From: Bryobacterales bacterium | GTDB lineage: Bacteria; Acidobacteriota; Terriglobia; Bryobacterales; Bryobacteraceae | NCBI GenBank assembly: GCA_019261985.1 | Contig: JAFAQY010000118.1 | Coordinates: 1-64,000, forward strand | DNA length: 64,000 nt | Direction of reading: 5' to 3' | Shown here: piece after piece, positions 34,346 to 43,022 of the stretch | Position numbering within the stretch: position 1 is the stretch's first letter | How the letters are laid out: every line of letters begins with the position of its first letter | Program-made: the position numbers and the translations under genes | The notes under the pieces: model-generated | Seen by the model: the letters and a program-made list of their open reading frames with translations, nothing else | The model's database searches: none | Told to the model about the DNA's origin: nothing

Positions 34346-36475
34346 ATGGCGACGACAACTACTCCCTCAGAACCGGTATTGAAGACGTCCCAGGAAGACC
34401 CCACGTCGCTTCTGCCGAAAAAACTGGCGCGGGCGCGCCCGCTCTTCGACCCGGAAATCGTGCGTCGCGCGACGGCGGCGTCCTTCGCCAAGTTGAACCC
34501 GCTGACGTTGATGAAGAACCCGGTCATGTTCGTGGTCGAGGTGGGGGCGGCGCTAACCACGGTTTTCGTAATCCGCGATATCTTCACCGGAGCCGAAGGC
34601 GTGAAGTTTGGCGTGCAGATCGCGCTTTGGCTGTGGTTCACGGTGTTGTTTGCGAACTTCGCCGAAGCGATGGCGGAGGCACGCGGCAAGGCGCAAGCCG
34701 ACAGTCTTCGTAAAACCAAGACCGACGTAATCGCGAAGTGCCTAAGATCCGGCGGCAAAATCGAGCAGGTCCCCGGATCCGAGCTGCGCATAGACGACGT
34801 GGTGGTCTGCGATGCCGGCGATCTGATTCCCGGCGACGGCGAAGTGATCGACGGCATCGCGACCGTGGACGAATCCGTAATCACCGGCGAGAGCGCCCCG
34901 GTGATTCGCGAATCCGGCGGCGACCGCAGCGCCGTAACCGGCGGGACAAAGGTCCTCTCGGATCGTATCCGCATTCGCGTCACCTCCAATCCCGGCGAGA
35001 CTTTTCTCGATCGCATGATCGCTTTGGTCGAAGGCGCCGAGCGGCAGAAGACGCCGAACGAAATCGCGCTCAACATTCTGATCGCCGGATTGACGCTGAT
35101 CTTTTTGTTGGCCGTGGTCACGCTGCAACCCTATTCGGTCTTCAGCGTCGCGCAAGCGGGATCGGGCGCCGTGCCGGGCGTGGCCGTCCTGGTATCGCTG
35201 CTCGTGTGTTTGATCCCCACCACCATCGGCGGCCTGCTGTCGGCGATCGGAATCGCCGGAATGGACCGTGTGATGCAGCACAACGTGCTGGCGATGAGCG
35301 GTAAAGCCGTAGAAGCGGCCGGTGACGTTAATTCGCTGCTTTTGGATAAGACCGGAACCATCACTCTCGGCAATCGTCAGGCAGTCGAAATCCTCCCGAT
35401 CAACGGCGTTGCCGGCGAAGAACTGGCCGACGCCGCTCAGTTATCGAGCCTCGCCGACGAAACGCCGGAAGGGCGCTCGATCGTAGTTCTCGTAAAAGAA
35501 AAATATGGCCTGCGCGGACGCCATATCCCCGAAGGAGAGGCCAATTTCATCCCCTTCTCCGCTTACACGCGCATGAGCGGCGTGGATTTCGAAGGACGCC
35601 AGTTGCGGAAAGGCGCGACCGAGGCAATTTGCAAATTCGTAATCGAACGCGGCGGCGAAGTGCCCGGCTATTTCCAGGACATGAGCGATCGCATTGCCCG
35701 CAGCGGCGGAACGCCGCTGGCGGTCGCCGACGGACGCCGATTGCTGGGCATCGTGCACCTCAAAGACATCGTCAAGGGCGGAATGAATGAGCGCATCGCG
35801 CAGCTTCGGCGCATGGGCATTCGCAGCGTCATGATTACCGGCGACAACCCCCTGACGGCCGCCGCGATCGCCGCCGAAGCCGGTGTCGACGATTTCCTCG
35901 CGCAAGCCACGCCCAAGGACAAGCTCGAATACATCAAGAAGGAACAAGCCGCCGGACGGCTTGTGGCGATGACCGGCGACGGCACCAATGACGCGCCCGC
36001 GCTGGCGCAAGCGGATGTAGGCCTGGCGATGAATACCGGAACCATGGCTGCGAAGGAAGCGGGCAATATGGTGGATCTCGACAGCAACCCGACCAAGCTC
36101 ATTGAAGTAGTTGCCATCGGCAAGCAGTTGCTGATCACGCGAGGCGCGCTCACCACGTTCTCCATCGCCAACGACGTCGCCAAATACTTCGCCATCATTC
36201 CCGCGATGTTCATGACGCTCTATCCGGCGCTCGGCAAGCTCAATATCATGGGCCTGCACACGCCGCAAAGCGCGGTGCTGGCAGCGGTCATTTTCAATGC
36301 GCTGATCATCATCGCTCTGGTTCCTCTGGCGTTGCGCGGCGTCAAATACCGTCCCCTGGATGCCGCAAGCCTGCTGCGGCGCAATCTGCTGATTTACGGT
36401 GTGGGCGGCATCGTCGCCCCCTTCCCCGGCATCTGGCTCATCGATCAATTACTGGTGCTGTTTCATCTGGCGTAG
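34346..36475 (+). CDS. kdpB: Potassium-transporting P-type ATPase KdpB
   Basis: A 709-residue P-type ATPase that energises potassium uptake. Asp334 in DKTGT is phosphorylated; TGES (180-183) is the dephosphorylation loop; KGATEAI and [12 protein letters not shown] are the nucleotide and hinge motifs; the membrane part includes [11 protein letters not shown]. The N-terminal tail (1-30) is slightly longer than usual. It begins 4 bp after kdpA. Confidence 0.97.
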   Translation: MATTTTPSEPVLKTSQEDPTSLLPKKLARARPLFDPEIVRRATAASFAKLNPLTLMKNPVMFVVEVGAALTTVFVIRDIFTGAEGVKFGVQIALWLWFTVLFANFAEAMAEARGKAQADSLRKTKTDVIAKCLRSGGKIEQVPGSELRIDDVVVCDAGDLIPGDGEVIDGIATVDESVITGESAPVIRESGGDRSAVTGGTKVLSDRIRIRVTSNPGETFLDRMIALVEGAERQKTPNEIALNILIAGLTLIFLLAVVTLQPYSVFSVAQAGSGAVPGVAVLVSLLVCLIPTTIGGLLSAIGIAGMDRVMQHNVLAMSGKAVEAAGDVNSLLLDKTGTITLGNRQAVEILPINGVAGEELADAAQLSSLADETPEGRSIVVLVKEKYGLRGRHIPEGEANFIPFSAYTRMSGVDFEGRQLRKGATEAICKFVIERGGEVPGYFQDMSDRIARSGGTPLAVADGRRLLGIVHLKDIVKGGMNERIAQLRRMGIRSVMITGDNPLTAAAIAAEAGVDDFLAQATPKDKLEYIKKEQAAGRLVAMTGDGTNDAPALAQADVGLAMNTGTMAAKEAGNMVDLDSNPTKLIEVVAIGKQLLITRGALTTFSIANDVAKYFAIIPAMFMTLYPALGKLNIMGLHTPQSAVLAAVIFNALIIIALVPLALRGVKYRPLDAASLLRRNLLIYGVGGIVAPFPGIWLIDQLLVLFHLA

Positions 36476-36492
36476 AGCGAGAGATATCGAGT

Positions 36493-37230
36493 ATGTGGCA
36501 ACAAATCCTTCCCGGACTTCGAATCAAGCTGTTCATGACGGTGGTGTTAGGTATTATTTATCCCCTCGCCATGACGGGCCTCTGCCGTTTGCTTTTCCCG
36601 CGCCAGGCAAACGGCAGTCTGATTACACAGGGCGATAAGGTCATCGGCTCGGAAATAATCGCCCAGAACTTTACAAAGCCCGAATACTTCCATCCGCGGC
36701 CGTCGGTCGCCGGCAGCGGGTACGATGCAACCGCCAGCGGCGGCTCAAACCTGGGGCCGACCAGCGCCAAACTGATCCGCGGCACTACCAAGATGGACGA
36801 CAAGAAAAACGAGGTGGTCGATTTCGATGGCATCAGCCTGCGGATAGTCCATTACTGTGTCGACAACGATGTCCCCTACGAATCCTCCGTGCCTCTAGAT
36901 CGATTCAAGACTGCCAACGGTGACCTCGACGACGTGAAGCTGATTAAAGCCTTTAACGACGAAAAGGCGCCGCTAGTGTTCACACCCCGTGCGCCCATCC
37001 CCGCCGACGCCGTCACCGCATCGGCGTCCGGGCTGGACCCGCACATCAGCCCGGAGTCCGCGCAACTGCAATCCGCCCGTGTAGCCAAGGCCCGCGGCGC
37101 GTCGTTAGATCAAATCAACCGCTTAGTAGCGCAGTTTACCGAGCCTCCGGAGTTGGGCATTCTTGGCGAGCCTCGCGTGAACGTGCTGAAGCTGAACCTG
37201 GCGCTGGATCGGGAACTCGCTCGCCGGTAA
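36493..37230 (+). CDS. kdpC: Potassium-transporting ATPase subunit KdpC (with insertion)
   Basis: A 245-residue protein with one N-terminal membrane helix (about 8-30) and a periplasmic domain. Family signatures are GSELIGQ-like GSEIIAQNFTKPEYFHPRPS, SGGSNLGPTS and ADAVTASASGLDPHISPESA. KdpC is usually near 190 residues. Here about 50 extra residues (about 98-165, including VVDFDGISLRIVHYCVDND) lie between the SGGSNLGP and DAVTASASG blocks. KdpC stabilises the KdpAB interaction. Confidence 0.95.
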   Translation: MWQQILPGLRIKLFMTVVLGIIYPLAMTGLCRLLFPRQANGSLITQGDKVIGSEIIAQNFTKPEYFHPRPSVAGSGYDATASGGSNLGPTSAKLIRGTTKMDDKKNEVVDFDGISLRIVHYCVDNDVPYESSVPLDRFKTANGDLDDVKLIKAFNDEKAPLVFTPRAPIPADAVTASASGLDPHISPESAQLQSARVAKARGASLDQINRLVAQFTEPPELGILGEPRVNVLKLNLALDRELARR

Positions 37231-37300
37231 CGGACGAAAATTGCGCTTATTCTTCCAGCGGCGCATCCCTCCCAACCATCAAAGCCCCGCAATGCCCCCT

Positions 37301-37413
37301 GTGGGGCCGGATGCCATCCGGCGCGCGGTTGCCAACCGCGCTGGACGGCTCAGCGAAAAACTCACAGGCGCTTGGCAACCCGCTCCACGCGGGTCCGGAG
37401 ACCCGCCCCACAC
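37301..37413 (-). repeat. Composite palindromic element (copy E)
   Basis: Outer ends GTGGGG and CCCCAC enclose the hairpins GCCGGAT-GCC-ATCCGGC and GCGCGGTT-GCC-AACCGCGC, a linker of about 27 bp, a decayed third hairpin around CTTGGCAACCCG, and CGGGTC-CGG-AGACCCG. Arrangement and orientation match copy D at 55675-55784. It lies between kdpC and the small membrane protein gene, starting about 70 bp after kdpC. Confidence 0.75.
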
Positions 37414-37425
37414 GGGACTCACGCC

Positions 37426-37683
37426 ATGAGTTCGCTTACGCTATTCGGTCTGGCCGCCGTGGTTGCCATGCTGCTTTCTTACGCGCTTGACGAACACAGC
37501 CACTGGTTCACCCTTGCGTTTGGAATAGCGTATGTCATGGCATCGGTGTATGGCTTTCTCCAAGGGGCATGGCCCTTCGGCGTAGTGGAAGCGATTTGGT
37601 CGGTCGTGGCCGCGCGCCGGTGGTGGTGCCGGATGAGAACGGCCGGGAAAATCGCGAACTCAGTGACGGCCAATATCACGTGA
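37426..37683 (+). CDS. Small membrane protein in the kdp cluster
   Basis: An 85-residue protein with two hydrophobic segments (about 3-18 and 27-50) and the block VYGFLQGAWPFGVVEAIWSV before a basic tail (AARRWWCRMRTAGK). Proteins of this kind are found next to kdp sensor genes in other bacteria, with no assigned function to my knowledge. The ATG at 37426 follows immediately after a palindromic element; an open frame from 37372 would translate that repeat and is not used here. Confidence 0.75.
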   Translation: MSSLTLFGLAAVVAMLLSYALDEHSHWFTLAFGIAYVMASVYGFLQGAWPFGVVEAIWSVVAARRWWCRMRTAGKIANSVTANIT

Positions 37684-37704
37684 GACGATTGAATTAGAAA
37701 CCGG

Positions 37705-38799
37705 ATGCCGCTCGAAAAACGGCGCAAAACGCCCGAAGAATTCTTGAGGGAATGCCAAGCCGAGGAGGCCGCTGCTACCCAGCAGGGTCACCTGAAGATC
37801 ATTCTTGGCTATGCATCGGGTGTTGGAAAGACCCATCGCCTCCTCGATGAGGCGCGCCGCCGCCGCGAGCGCGGCCAGGACGTGATTGTGGGCGCGATGC
37901 AACCGAAGGTTCCTTCCGAAGTGGAGCCGATTTTAAGAAAGCTCGAAGTTATCCCGCTCATGTCGATCGACGGCGGCGTCGCCGTAGATGTAAACGCCAT
38001 CGTTCGCAGGCATCCCATGGTCTGCTTTATCGATGGGCTCGCATACGACAATCCACCGGGAGCGCGCAACCCGACACGCTGGCAGGATGTCACCGATATT
38101 CTGAACGCCGGGATCAAAGTCGTCGCATCCATCAATATTCAGTACGTAGCCGAGTTGGCTCCGCAAATCGAAGCGCTTACCGGAAAAACCGTAACGCAAA
38201 CCGTTCCTATCCATTTCATTCAAAGCGCTAGCGAGATTGAGATCGTCGATGCGCCGCTCGTAGAACCGATTGAGCGATCGCCCGCCGGCGCATTCGACGC
38301 GCGGAACCGCCAGCAGCGGTTATCCAAGCTCCGCGAAATGACCCTGGTGCTCGCCGCCGATGTCGTTGACCAGCAGCTTAACGCTTATCTCGAAGAACAC
38401 GGCATACATCAGCAATTTGGGGCGCATGAGCGTATTCTCGTGTGTATTACGCCGCGATCCAACTTGGCCGAAATGCTCGAAACCGCGCGAACTGTCGCGG
38501 AGCGGTTTCATGCGGAGCTGACGGTCGCATACGTAGATCAGCCAAACTTGTCGCCCGCGGACCGGGCGGCTCTCGATCAGCGATTAGAGGAAGCGCGGCG
38601 CGCGGGCGCCCGAATTGAAATTCTGCATGGCGAAAGCCCCTCCGCCGCCATCCTCGATTTCGCGAACACGCACGGCGTCACGCAGCTTTTTGTCGGTCAT
38701 AGTCAACGATCCGGGCTGCGGTCGCGCGTATGGGGTAATCCAGTGGACGCGCTGATTGCCCGCTCGCGCGGTATGGATATCCGCGTCTTTCCTCAGTAA
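37705..38799 (+). CDS. kdpD: KdpD-like sensor stub 1 (KdpD N-terminal domain plus Usp domain, no kinase)
   Basis: A 364-residue cytoplasmic protein equal to the first part of KdpD. The Walker-A-like GYASGVGKT (35-43) and the DxNAIVRRHP and DILNAGIKVVASINIQYVAE segments define the KdpD sensor domain (about 28-235). A universal-stress domain follows (about 242-364, HERILVCITP, LFVGHSQRSGLRSRVWGNP), the region that binds c-di-AMP in some relatives. The four membrane helices and histidine kinase of full KdpD (about 890 residues) are absent, and the frame ends with a normal stop. A second, longer stub follows after 3 bp. Confidence 0.9.
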   Translation: MPLEKRRKTPEEFLRECQAEEAAATQQGHLKIILGYASGVGKTHRLLDEARRRRERGQDVIVGAMQPKVPSEVEPILRKLEVIPLMSIDGGVAVDVNAIVRRHPMVCFIDGLAYDNPPGARNPTRWQDVTDILNAGIKVVASINIQYVAELAPQIEALTGKTVTQTVPIHFIQSASEIEIVDAPLVEPIERSPAGAFDARNRQQRLSKLREMTLVLAADVVDQQLNAYLEEHGIHQQFGAHERILVCITPRSNLAEMLETARTVAERFHAELTVAYVDQPNLSPADRAALDQRLEEARRAGARIEILHGESPSAAILDFANTHGVTQLFVGHSQRSGLRSRVWGNPVDALIARSRGMDIRVFPQ

Positions 38800-38802
38800 G
38801 GC

Positions 38803-40005
38803 ATGGTGGAGAGAACTTCGGAAACAACCGGCGCAACGGAGCCTGGCGCGGCTGGGCAAAGCGAGCTTCAAAACTCGGCATCCGCCGCGCCGGGCCTGCG
38901 CCGCAATCCCGAGCGTCATCGCGGCCGCCTTAAGATTTTTATGGGCTACGCGGCGGGCGTGGGGAAAACCTACTCCATGCTCGAGGAAGGCCACGTCCTA
39001 AAAGCCCAGGGCGTGGACGTCGTAATAGGCTATTTCGAGCCGCACGGGCGCAAGGATACCATCGCCAAAAGCGAGGGCCTGGAAATCGTGCCTCGAAAAG
39101 AGGTGGATTACCGCGGATCGGTGTTCGAGGAGATGGATACGGCAGCCATCGTCGCGCGGCATCCCCAAGTCTGCCTGGTGGACGAGTTTCCACACACCAA
39201 CATCCCCGGGTGCAACCGTGAAAAGCGCTGGCAGGACGTTCAGGTGCTGCTGGAAGAAGGCGTCGATGTCCTCACTACCATGAACATTCAGCACCTGGAG
39301 AGCCTGAACGACCAGGTCTGGCATATCTCTGGGGTGCGCGTCCGCGAAACCATTCCGGACTGGGTGGTGCAGCAGGCCGACGAAGTGGTGATGACCGACG
39401 TGACGCCGCGCGCCCTGCTGCATCGCCTGCAGCGCGGAGTTGTTTATGGCAAGGAAAAAGCCGACCAGGCAATGCAGAACTTTTTCCGCGAGCAGACTTT
39501 GGTTGCCTTGCGGGAACTGGCGCTCCGCCAGGCCGCGTATGAAGTAGAGCACCGGCTCGGCGATGCCGGCGCGGCAAGTCCGGCGCAGCAACCGCTAAGC
39601 GGGCGGTTGCATAAGATCCTGGTGCTGATCACGGAGGACCCGGAAACGGCCATGCTCATTCGCCGCGCCCGGCGCGTCAGCGACTTCTTGAGCGCGGAAT
39701 GCTTCGCCGTCGCCGTGCAGCCGGCGGGCGATTTGAGCGGTCTTAGTCAAAAAGAGCGCGAAGCGTTCGAGAAGCACCTGAACTTCGCGCGTAATCTGCA
39801 CATCGAGACGCGCATCATCGAAGGCGATGACGTCGCGCGCGCGCTGGTGGATTTTGCGCACCGCAACGAAATCACGCAAATTTTTTTAGCGCAACCCCTG
39901 GAGTCCAAATGGGTGCTGCCCCTGATCTCGCGCAACCTGGTGAAGCGAGTGGTTGAGTTGGCCAAGGATGTTCAGATTGTGATTGTTTCTCGCCGCATGC
40001 GCTAA
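38803..40005 (+). CDS. KdpD-like sensor stub 2 (KdpD N-terminal domain plus Usp domain, no kinase)
   Basis: A 400-residue paralogue of the preceding protein. After a disordered N-terminus (1-40), GYAAGVGKTYSMLEEG (48-63) opens the KdpD domain; VCLVDEFPHTNIPGCNREKR and DVLTTMNIQHLESLNDQVW are strongly KdpD-like, closer to the canonical form than stub 1. The Usp domain (about 268-400) ends PLISRNLVKRVVELAKDVQI. Again there is no membrane part or kinase. It overlaps no gene; apt begins 21 bp downstream. No kdpE-type response regulator is present, so potassium control here must use a different output. Confidence 0.9.
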   Translation: MVERTSETTGATEPGAAGQSELQNSASAAPGLRRNPERHRGRLKIFMGYAAGVGKTYSMLEEGHVLKAQGVDVVIGYFEPHGRKDTIAKSEGLEIVPRKEVDYRGSVFEEMDTAAIVARHPQVCLVDEFPHTNIPGCNREKRWQDVQVLLEEGVDVLTTMNIQHLESLNDQVWHISGVRVRETIPDWVVQQADEVVMTDVTPRALLHRLQRGVVYGKEKADQAMQNFFREQTLVALRELALRQAAYEVEHRLGDAGAASPAQQPLSGRLHKILVLITEDPETAMLIRRARRVSDFLSAECFAVAVQPAGDLSGLSQKEREAFEKHLNFARNLHIETRIIEGDDVARALVDFAHRNEITQIFLAQPLESKWVLPLISRNLVKRVVELAKDVQIVIVSRRMR

Positions 40006-40026
40006 AATCGAAAATTCCTTCACGCA

Positions 40027-40548
40027 ATGGATCATCTCAAGACCCTCATCCGCGAAGTGCCGGATTTCCCCAAACCCGGCATTAATTTTTACGACATCAC
40101 GACCCTGCTTAAAGATCCCGGAGGCCTGCACGCGATTATCGACGCCCTTGCCCGCCACTATTCCGGCAAGGGCGTTCGCACGGTGGCGGGCATCGAAGCG
40201 CGCGGATTTATTTTCGCTCCGGCGCTTGCCTATGCTCTGAACGCGGGCTTTGTGCCCATCCGCAAACCGAAGAAGCTCCCCGCCGCTACGGAGCGGGTGG
40301 AATATGCGCTCGAATACGGCACCGATTCCGTAGAGATCCACATCGACGCCGTTGAGCCGGGGCAAAAGGTTCTAATCGTCGATGACGTGTTAGCAACCGG
40401 GGGAACCGCGTCGGCGGCGGCAAAGCTGGTAGAAAAATTGGGCGGCGTCGTAGCCGGCCTAGGTTTTGTGATCGAGCTAGATTTCTTAAGCGGCAGAAAC
40501 AAGCTAGCGGCCTACGACGTAGATTCGTTGCTGCATTACGCATCGTAA
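40027..40548 (+). CDS. apt: Adenine phosphoribosyltransferase
   Basis: A 173-residue purine-salvage enzyme that joins adenine and PRPP to [22 protein letters not shown] opens the protein, [20 protein letters not shown] follows, and [17 protein letters not shown] is the PRPP-binding loop. Length and motifs are canonical. It lies 21 bp after the second KdpD stub; no clear ribosome site is seen before the ATG. Confidence 0.96.
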   Translation: MDHLKTLIREVPDFPKPGINFYDITTLLKDPGGLHAIIDALARHYSGKGVRTVAGIEARGFIFAPALAYALNAGFVPIRKPKKLPAATERVEYALEYGTDSVEIHIDAVEPGQKVLIVDDVLATGGTASAAAKLVEKLGGVVAGLGFVIELDFLSGRNKLAAYDVDSLLHYAS

Positions 40549-40554
40549 CCGCCG

Positions 40555-40760
40555 TGGGGCCGCTGATCACTGCTGGTAATCCGTGCGCCGGGTCATATAA
40601 ATCGATGGCGCCGGCTTTGCCGTAGTTGTTCGCGAAGACGGCGGTTTGCGCGCGTTCTTCAGGAGGATCGAATCGCGAACGGCGCCGACTTGCGCCACAA
40701 CGTCCTGCCATCCGACTTCGGCAGGGAGTCGTAGAAATGGCCGGAGAGAAGTTATCCCAG
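40555..40760 (-). pseudogene. Tail of a GT39/ArnT-like membrane glycosyltransferase
   Basis: The minus strand reads RPFLRLPAEVGWQDVVAQVG then AVRDSI; after a frameshift it continues PPEERAQTAVFANNYGKAGA, then IDLYDPAHGLPAVISG. The two blocks are consecutive in the soluble C-terminal region of dolichyl-phosphate-mannose-type (GT39) glycosyltransferases. The membrane part and start are gone, replaced by the start of the plus-strand propeller gene. It is a relic between apt and that gene. Confidence 0.6.
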
Positions 40761-40823
40761 AAATCGGCGGACGATATCACCGATCGCCTGCCTCCATGCA
40801 TGCGCGATGATGGTGGTATAGCC

Positions 40824-43001
40824 ATGCGCTGGTTTGTACCCCTCCTCCCGCTATCCTTTTGCATTTCCGCCTTCGCCGTCGAAACCAATACCTGGCAACA
40901 GGCTGGAATGGACGACTTCGAAAAAGGCGCCCTCAAGAATCTGTCTTTATCGAGTGAAGGCAAACTTTGCCTCGCCCCGGCGGTGAAAGAAGTCCTCGAC
41001 GCCTCCGCGGCGTTTCTTTGGGCAGTTGCGCGGGACTCCAAGGGCGACATTTATGTTGGCGGGGGCGGGTTAGGCTCCTCGCAGGTCAAGCTGCTGTCGG
41101 TCGATCGCCAAGGGACGATCAAAACGGTTGCTGAATTGGATGGGATTTCCATCCAGGCGATTGCTGTCGACAGCCGTGACCGGGTATATGCCGCTACTTC
41201 TCCGGACGGCAAGATCTATCGCATCGACGGCTCCTCCAAGCCGGAGGTGTTCTACGATCCCAAAGCGAAATACATCTGGGGCCTTGCGTTTGACAAATCG
41301 GGAAATCTCTTCGTAGCGACGGGCGATCAAGGCGAAATTCACAAGGTGAGCCCTTCCGGCTCCGGGTCCGTCTTCTTCCGAACCGAAGAAGCGCACGCCA
41401 GGTCTTTGGCGATCGATTCGAAGGGCAACCTGATCGTCGGCACCGACCCGAGCGGGCTGATTATTCGGGTTTCGCCGGCCGGCCAGGGATTCGTTCTCTA
41501 TCAGGCCCCCAAACGTGAAATCACGGCCGTCGCAGTCGCGCCCGACGATACGATTTATGCCGCCGGGATTGGTAACAAGCAAGCCACTCCACCCCCGGCG
41601 TCCACTCAGCTTCCTTCACCCGCGCCGGCAACAGCTTCCGCGCTCGGGGGTGCGATAACGGTCACCGGCGCCCCAGCCCGGCCTGGAGCGCTGCCTCCAC
41701 CGGCCGCCGCGCAACAGGCGATTACGGGCGGCTCCGAGATTTACCGTATTCAAAGCGATGGTTATCCGCGCAAGGTCTGGAGCAACGCCCAGGAGCTGGT
41801 GTATGCGCTAGCGTTTGACGGGCAGGGCAAGCCGGTCGTGGGCACCGGAAATCACGGCTATATTTACCGGCTGGATTCCGATTATTCATACACCCGGCTG
41901 GTAACGCTTTCGTCAACGCAAGTCACCGGACTGATGACTGCGCCCGACGGAACTGTTTACGCGCTGACCGGGAACATCGGAAAGATGTTTTCCATCGGTC
42001 CACGAACGGAAACGTCCGGAACTTTCGAAAGCGACGTGCTCGATGCCGGCGCTTTCACCTACTGGGGCCGCATCACGGCGGATCCGGAACCGCAGGCTGG
42101 GCTAACCATCGAGACGCGCAGCGGCAATGTAAGCCGTCCTCAGCAAAACTGGAGCGCGTGGGAAAAGCTCAATTCCGGCCGCGTGGCCTCACCTTCGGCG
42201 CGCTTCCTCCAATACCGGCTGACTCTCTCGGGCAGCGCCTGGACAGATGAAATCGCGGTGGCATACCAGATGAAGAACGTCGCGCCCGTAATCGAGGAAA
42301 TAGAAACCACGCCCTTCAACTACAAGTTCCCGGCGCCGGCCACCGCTTCAAACGCCTCTTCCAGCCCGGCAAATTTGACCTTGCCGGCGCTAGGACGCAA
42401 GCAACCGTCCAACTCCGCTTCCAGCGCGTCTAGCGGCGCGAATTCACCCGCGATGAACTGGTCCAAGGGATGGGCCGGCGTACGGTGGCTCGCTAGCGAC
42501 GATAACGGCGATACGCTGCAGTTTAAAGTGGAGATTCGCGGCGTCAATGAGACCGGATGGAAGCTGCTGCGAGACAATATCCGCGAGCATTACTTCAGTT
42601 GGGATGCCACGGCATTTCCGGACGGCAAGTACATTGTTCGCGTAACGGCGTCCGATGCGCCTTCGAACCCTCCAGACCAAGCCCTCACCTCTTCGCGCGA
42701 GAGCGACTGGTTTGTGATCGATAATACTCCACCGGAGATTACGTGCTGCTCTGTGCTCGGAACCAACGAAATGACCATTCAATTCCGGGCCAAGGATGCC
42801 CTCAGCACGCTGGGCAAGGCGGAGTACTCGGTGAATGGCGGCGATTGGGTGGTCGTCGAACCGACCACGCGCCTCACGGACTCTACCGAGCACGAATATC
42901 GCATCGCAGTGCCGCGGCCTAACGCCGAAACTACCGTTGCCGTTCGCGTCTCCGACGAGCTTGAAAATCAGTCCGTGGCGAAAACAGTTCTGAAACCCTA
43001 G
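40824..43001 (+). CDS. Exported beta-propeller protein of unknown function
   Basis: A 725-residue secreted protein. A signal peptide (about 1-18, FCISAFA) is followed by an N-terminal propeller of NHL-like repeats: DSKGDIYVGG, DSRDRVYAATSPDGKIYRID, DKSGNLFVATGDQGEIHKV, DSKGNLIVGTDPSGLI. Two Pro/Ala/Ser-rich linkers (about 255-300 and 500-550) divide it, and the C-terminal part (about 560-725) looks like Ig-type domains (SDWFVIDNTPPEI). The ATG at 40824 is chosen because it gives a leader; the open frame upstream crosses the glycosyltransferase relic. No enzyme motif is seen; a surface scaffold or binding role is likely. Confidence 0.75.
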   Translation: MRWFVPLLPLSFCISAFAVETNTWQQAGMDDFEKGALKNLSLSSEGKLCLAPAVKEVLDASAAFLWAVARDSKGDIYVGGGGLGSSQVKLLSVDRQGTIKTVAELDGISIQAIAVDSRDRVYAATSPDGKIYRIDGSSKPEVFYDPKAKYIWGLAFDKSGNLFVATGDQGEIHKVSPSGSGSVFFRTEEAHARSLAIDSKGNLIVGTDPSGLIIRVSPAGQGFVLYQAPKREITAVAVAPDDTIYAAGIGNKQATPPPASTQLPSPAPATASALGGAITVTGAPARPGALPPPAAAQQAITGGSEIYRIQSDGYPRKVWSNAQELVYALAFDGQGKPVVGTGNHGYIYRLDSDYSYTRLVTLSSTQVTGLMTAPDGTVYALTGNIGKMFSIGPRTETSGTFESDVLDAGAFTYWGRITADPEPQAGLTIETRSGNVSRPQQNWSAWEKLNSGRVASPSARFLQYRLTLSGSAWTDEIAVAYQMKNVAPVIEEIETTPFNYKFPAPATASNASSSPANLTLPALGRKQPSNSASSASSGANSPAMNWSKGWAGVRWLASDDNGDTLQFKVEIRGVNETGWKLLRDNIREHYFSWDATAFPDGKYIVRVTASDAPSNPPDQALTSSRESDWFVIDNTPPEITCCSVLGTNEMTIQFRAKDALSTLGKAEYSVNGGDWVVVEPTTRLTDSTEHEYRIAVPRPNAETTVAVRVSDELENQSVAKTVLKP

Positions 43002-43010
43002 GCCGAGCGC

Positions 43011-43020
43011 AAGCTTGTCC
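43011..43020. repeat. Half-copy of the short palindrome (AAGCTTGTCC)
   Basis: AAGCTTGTCC matches exactly the right half of the 20-bp palindrome at 14714-14733; the left half (GAGCGC) has diverged. It ends 2 bp before the proline dehydrogenase start codon. Confidence 0.45.
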
Positions 43021-43022
43021 GA

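Noticed and set aside
40005-40026. A frameshifted kinase part of KdpD after the second stub
   Set aside because: Only 21 bp separate the stop from apt and no H-box or ATPase motif is found in any frame nearby.
40626-40823. Longer N-terminus of the propeller protein
   Set aside because: It would place 66 charged residues before the signal peptide and runs antisense to the glycosyltransferase relic.
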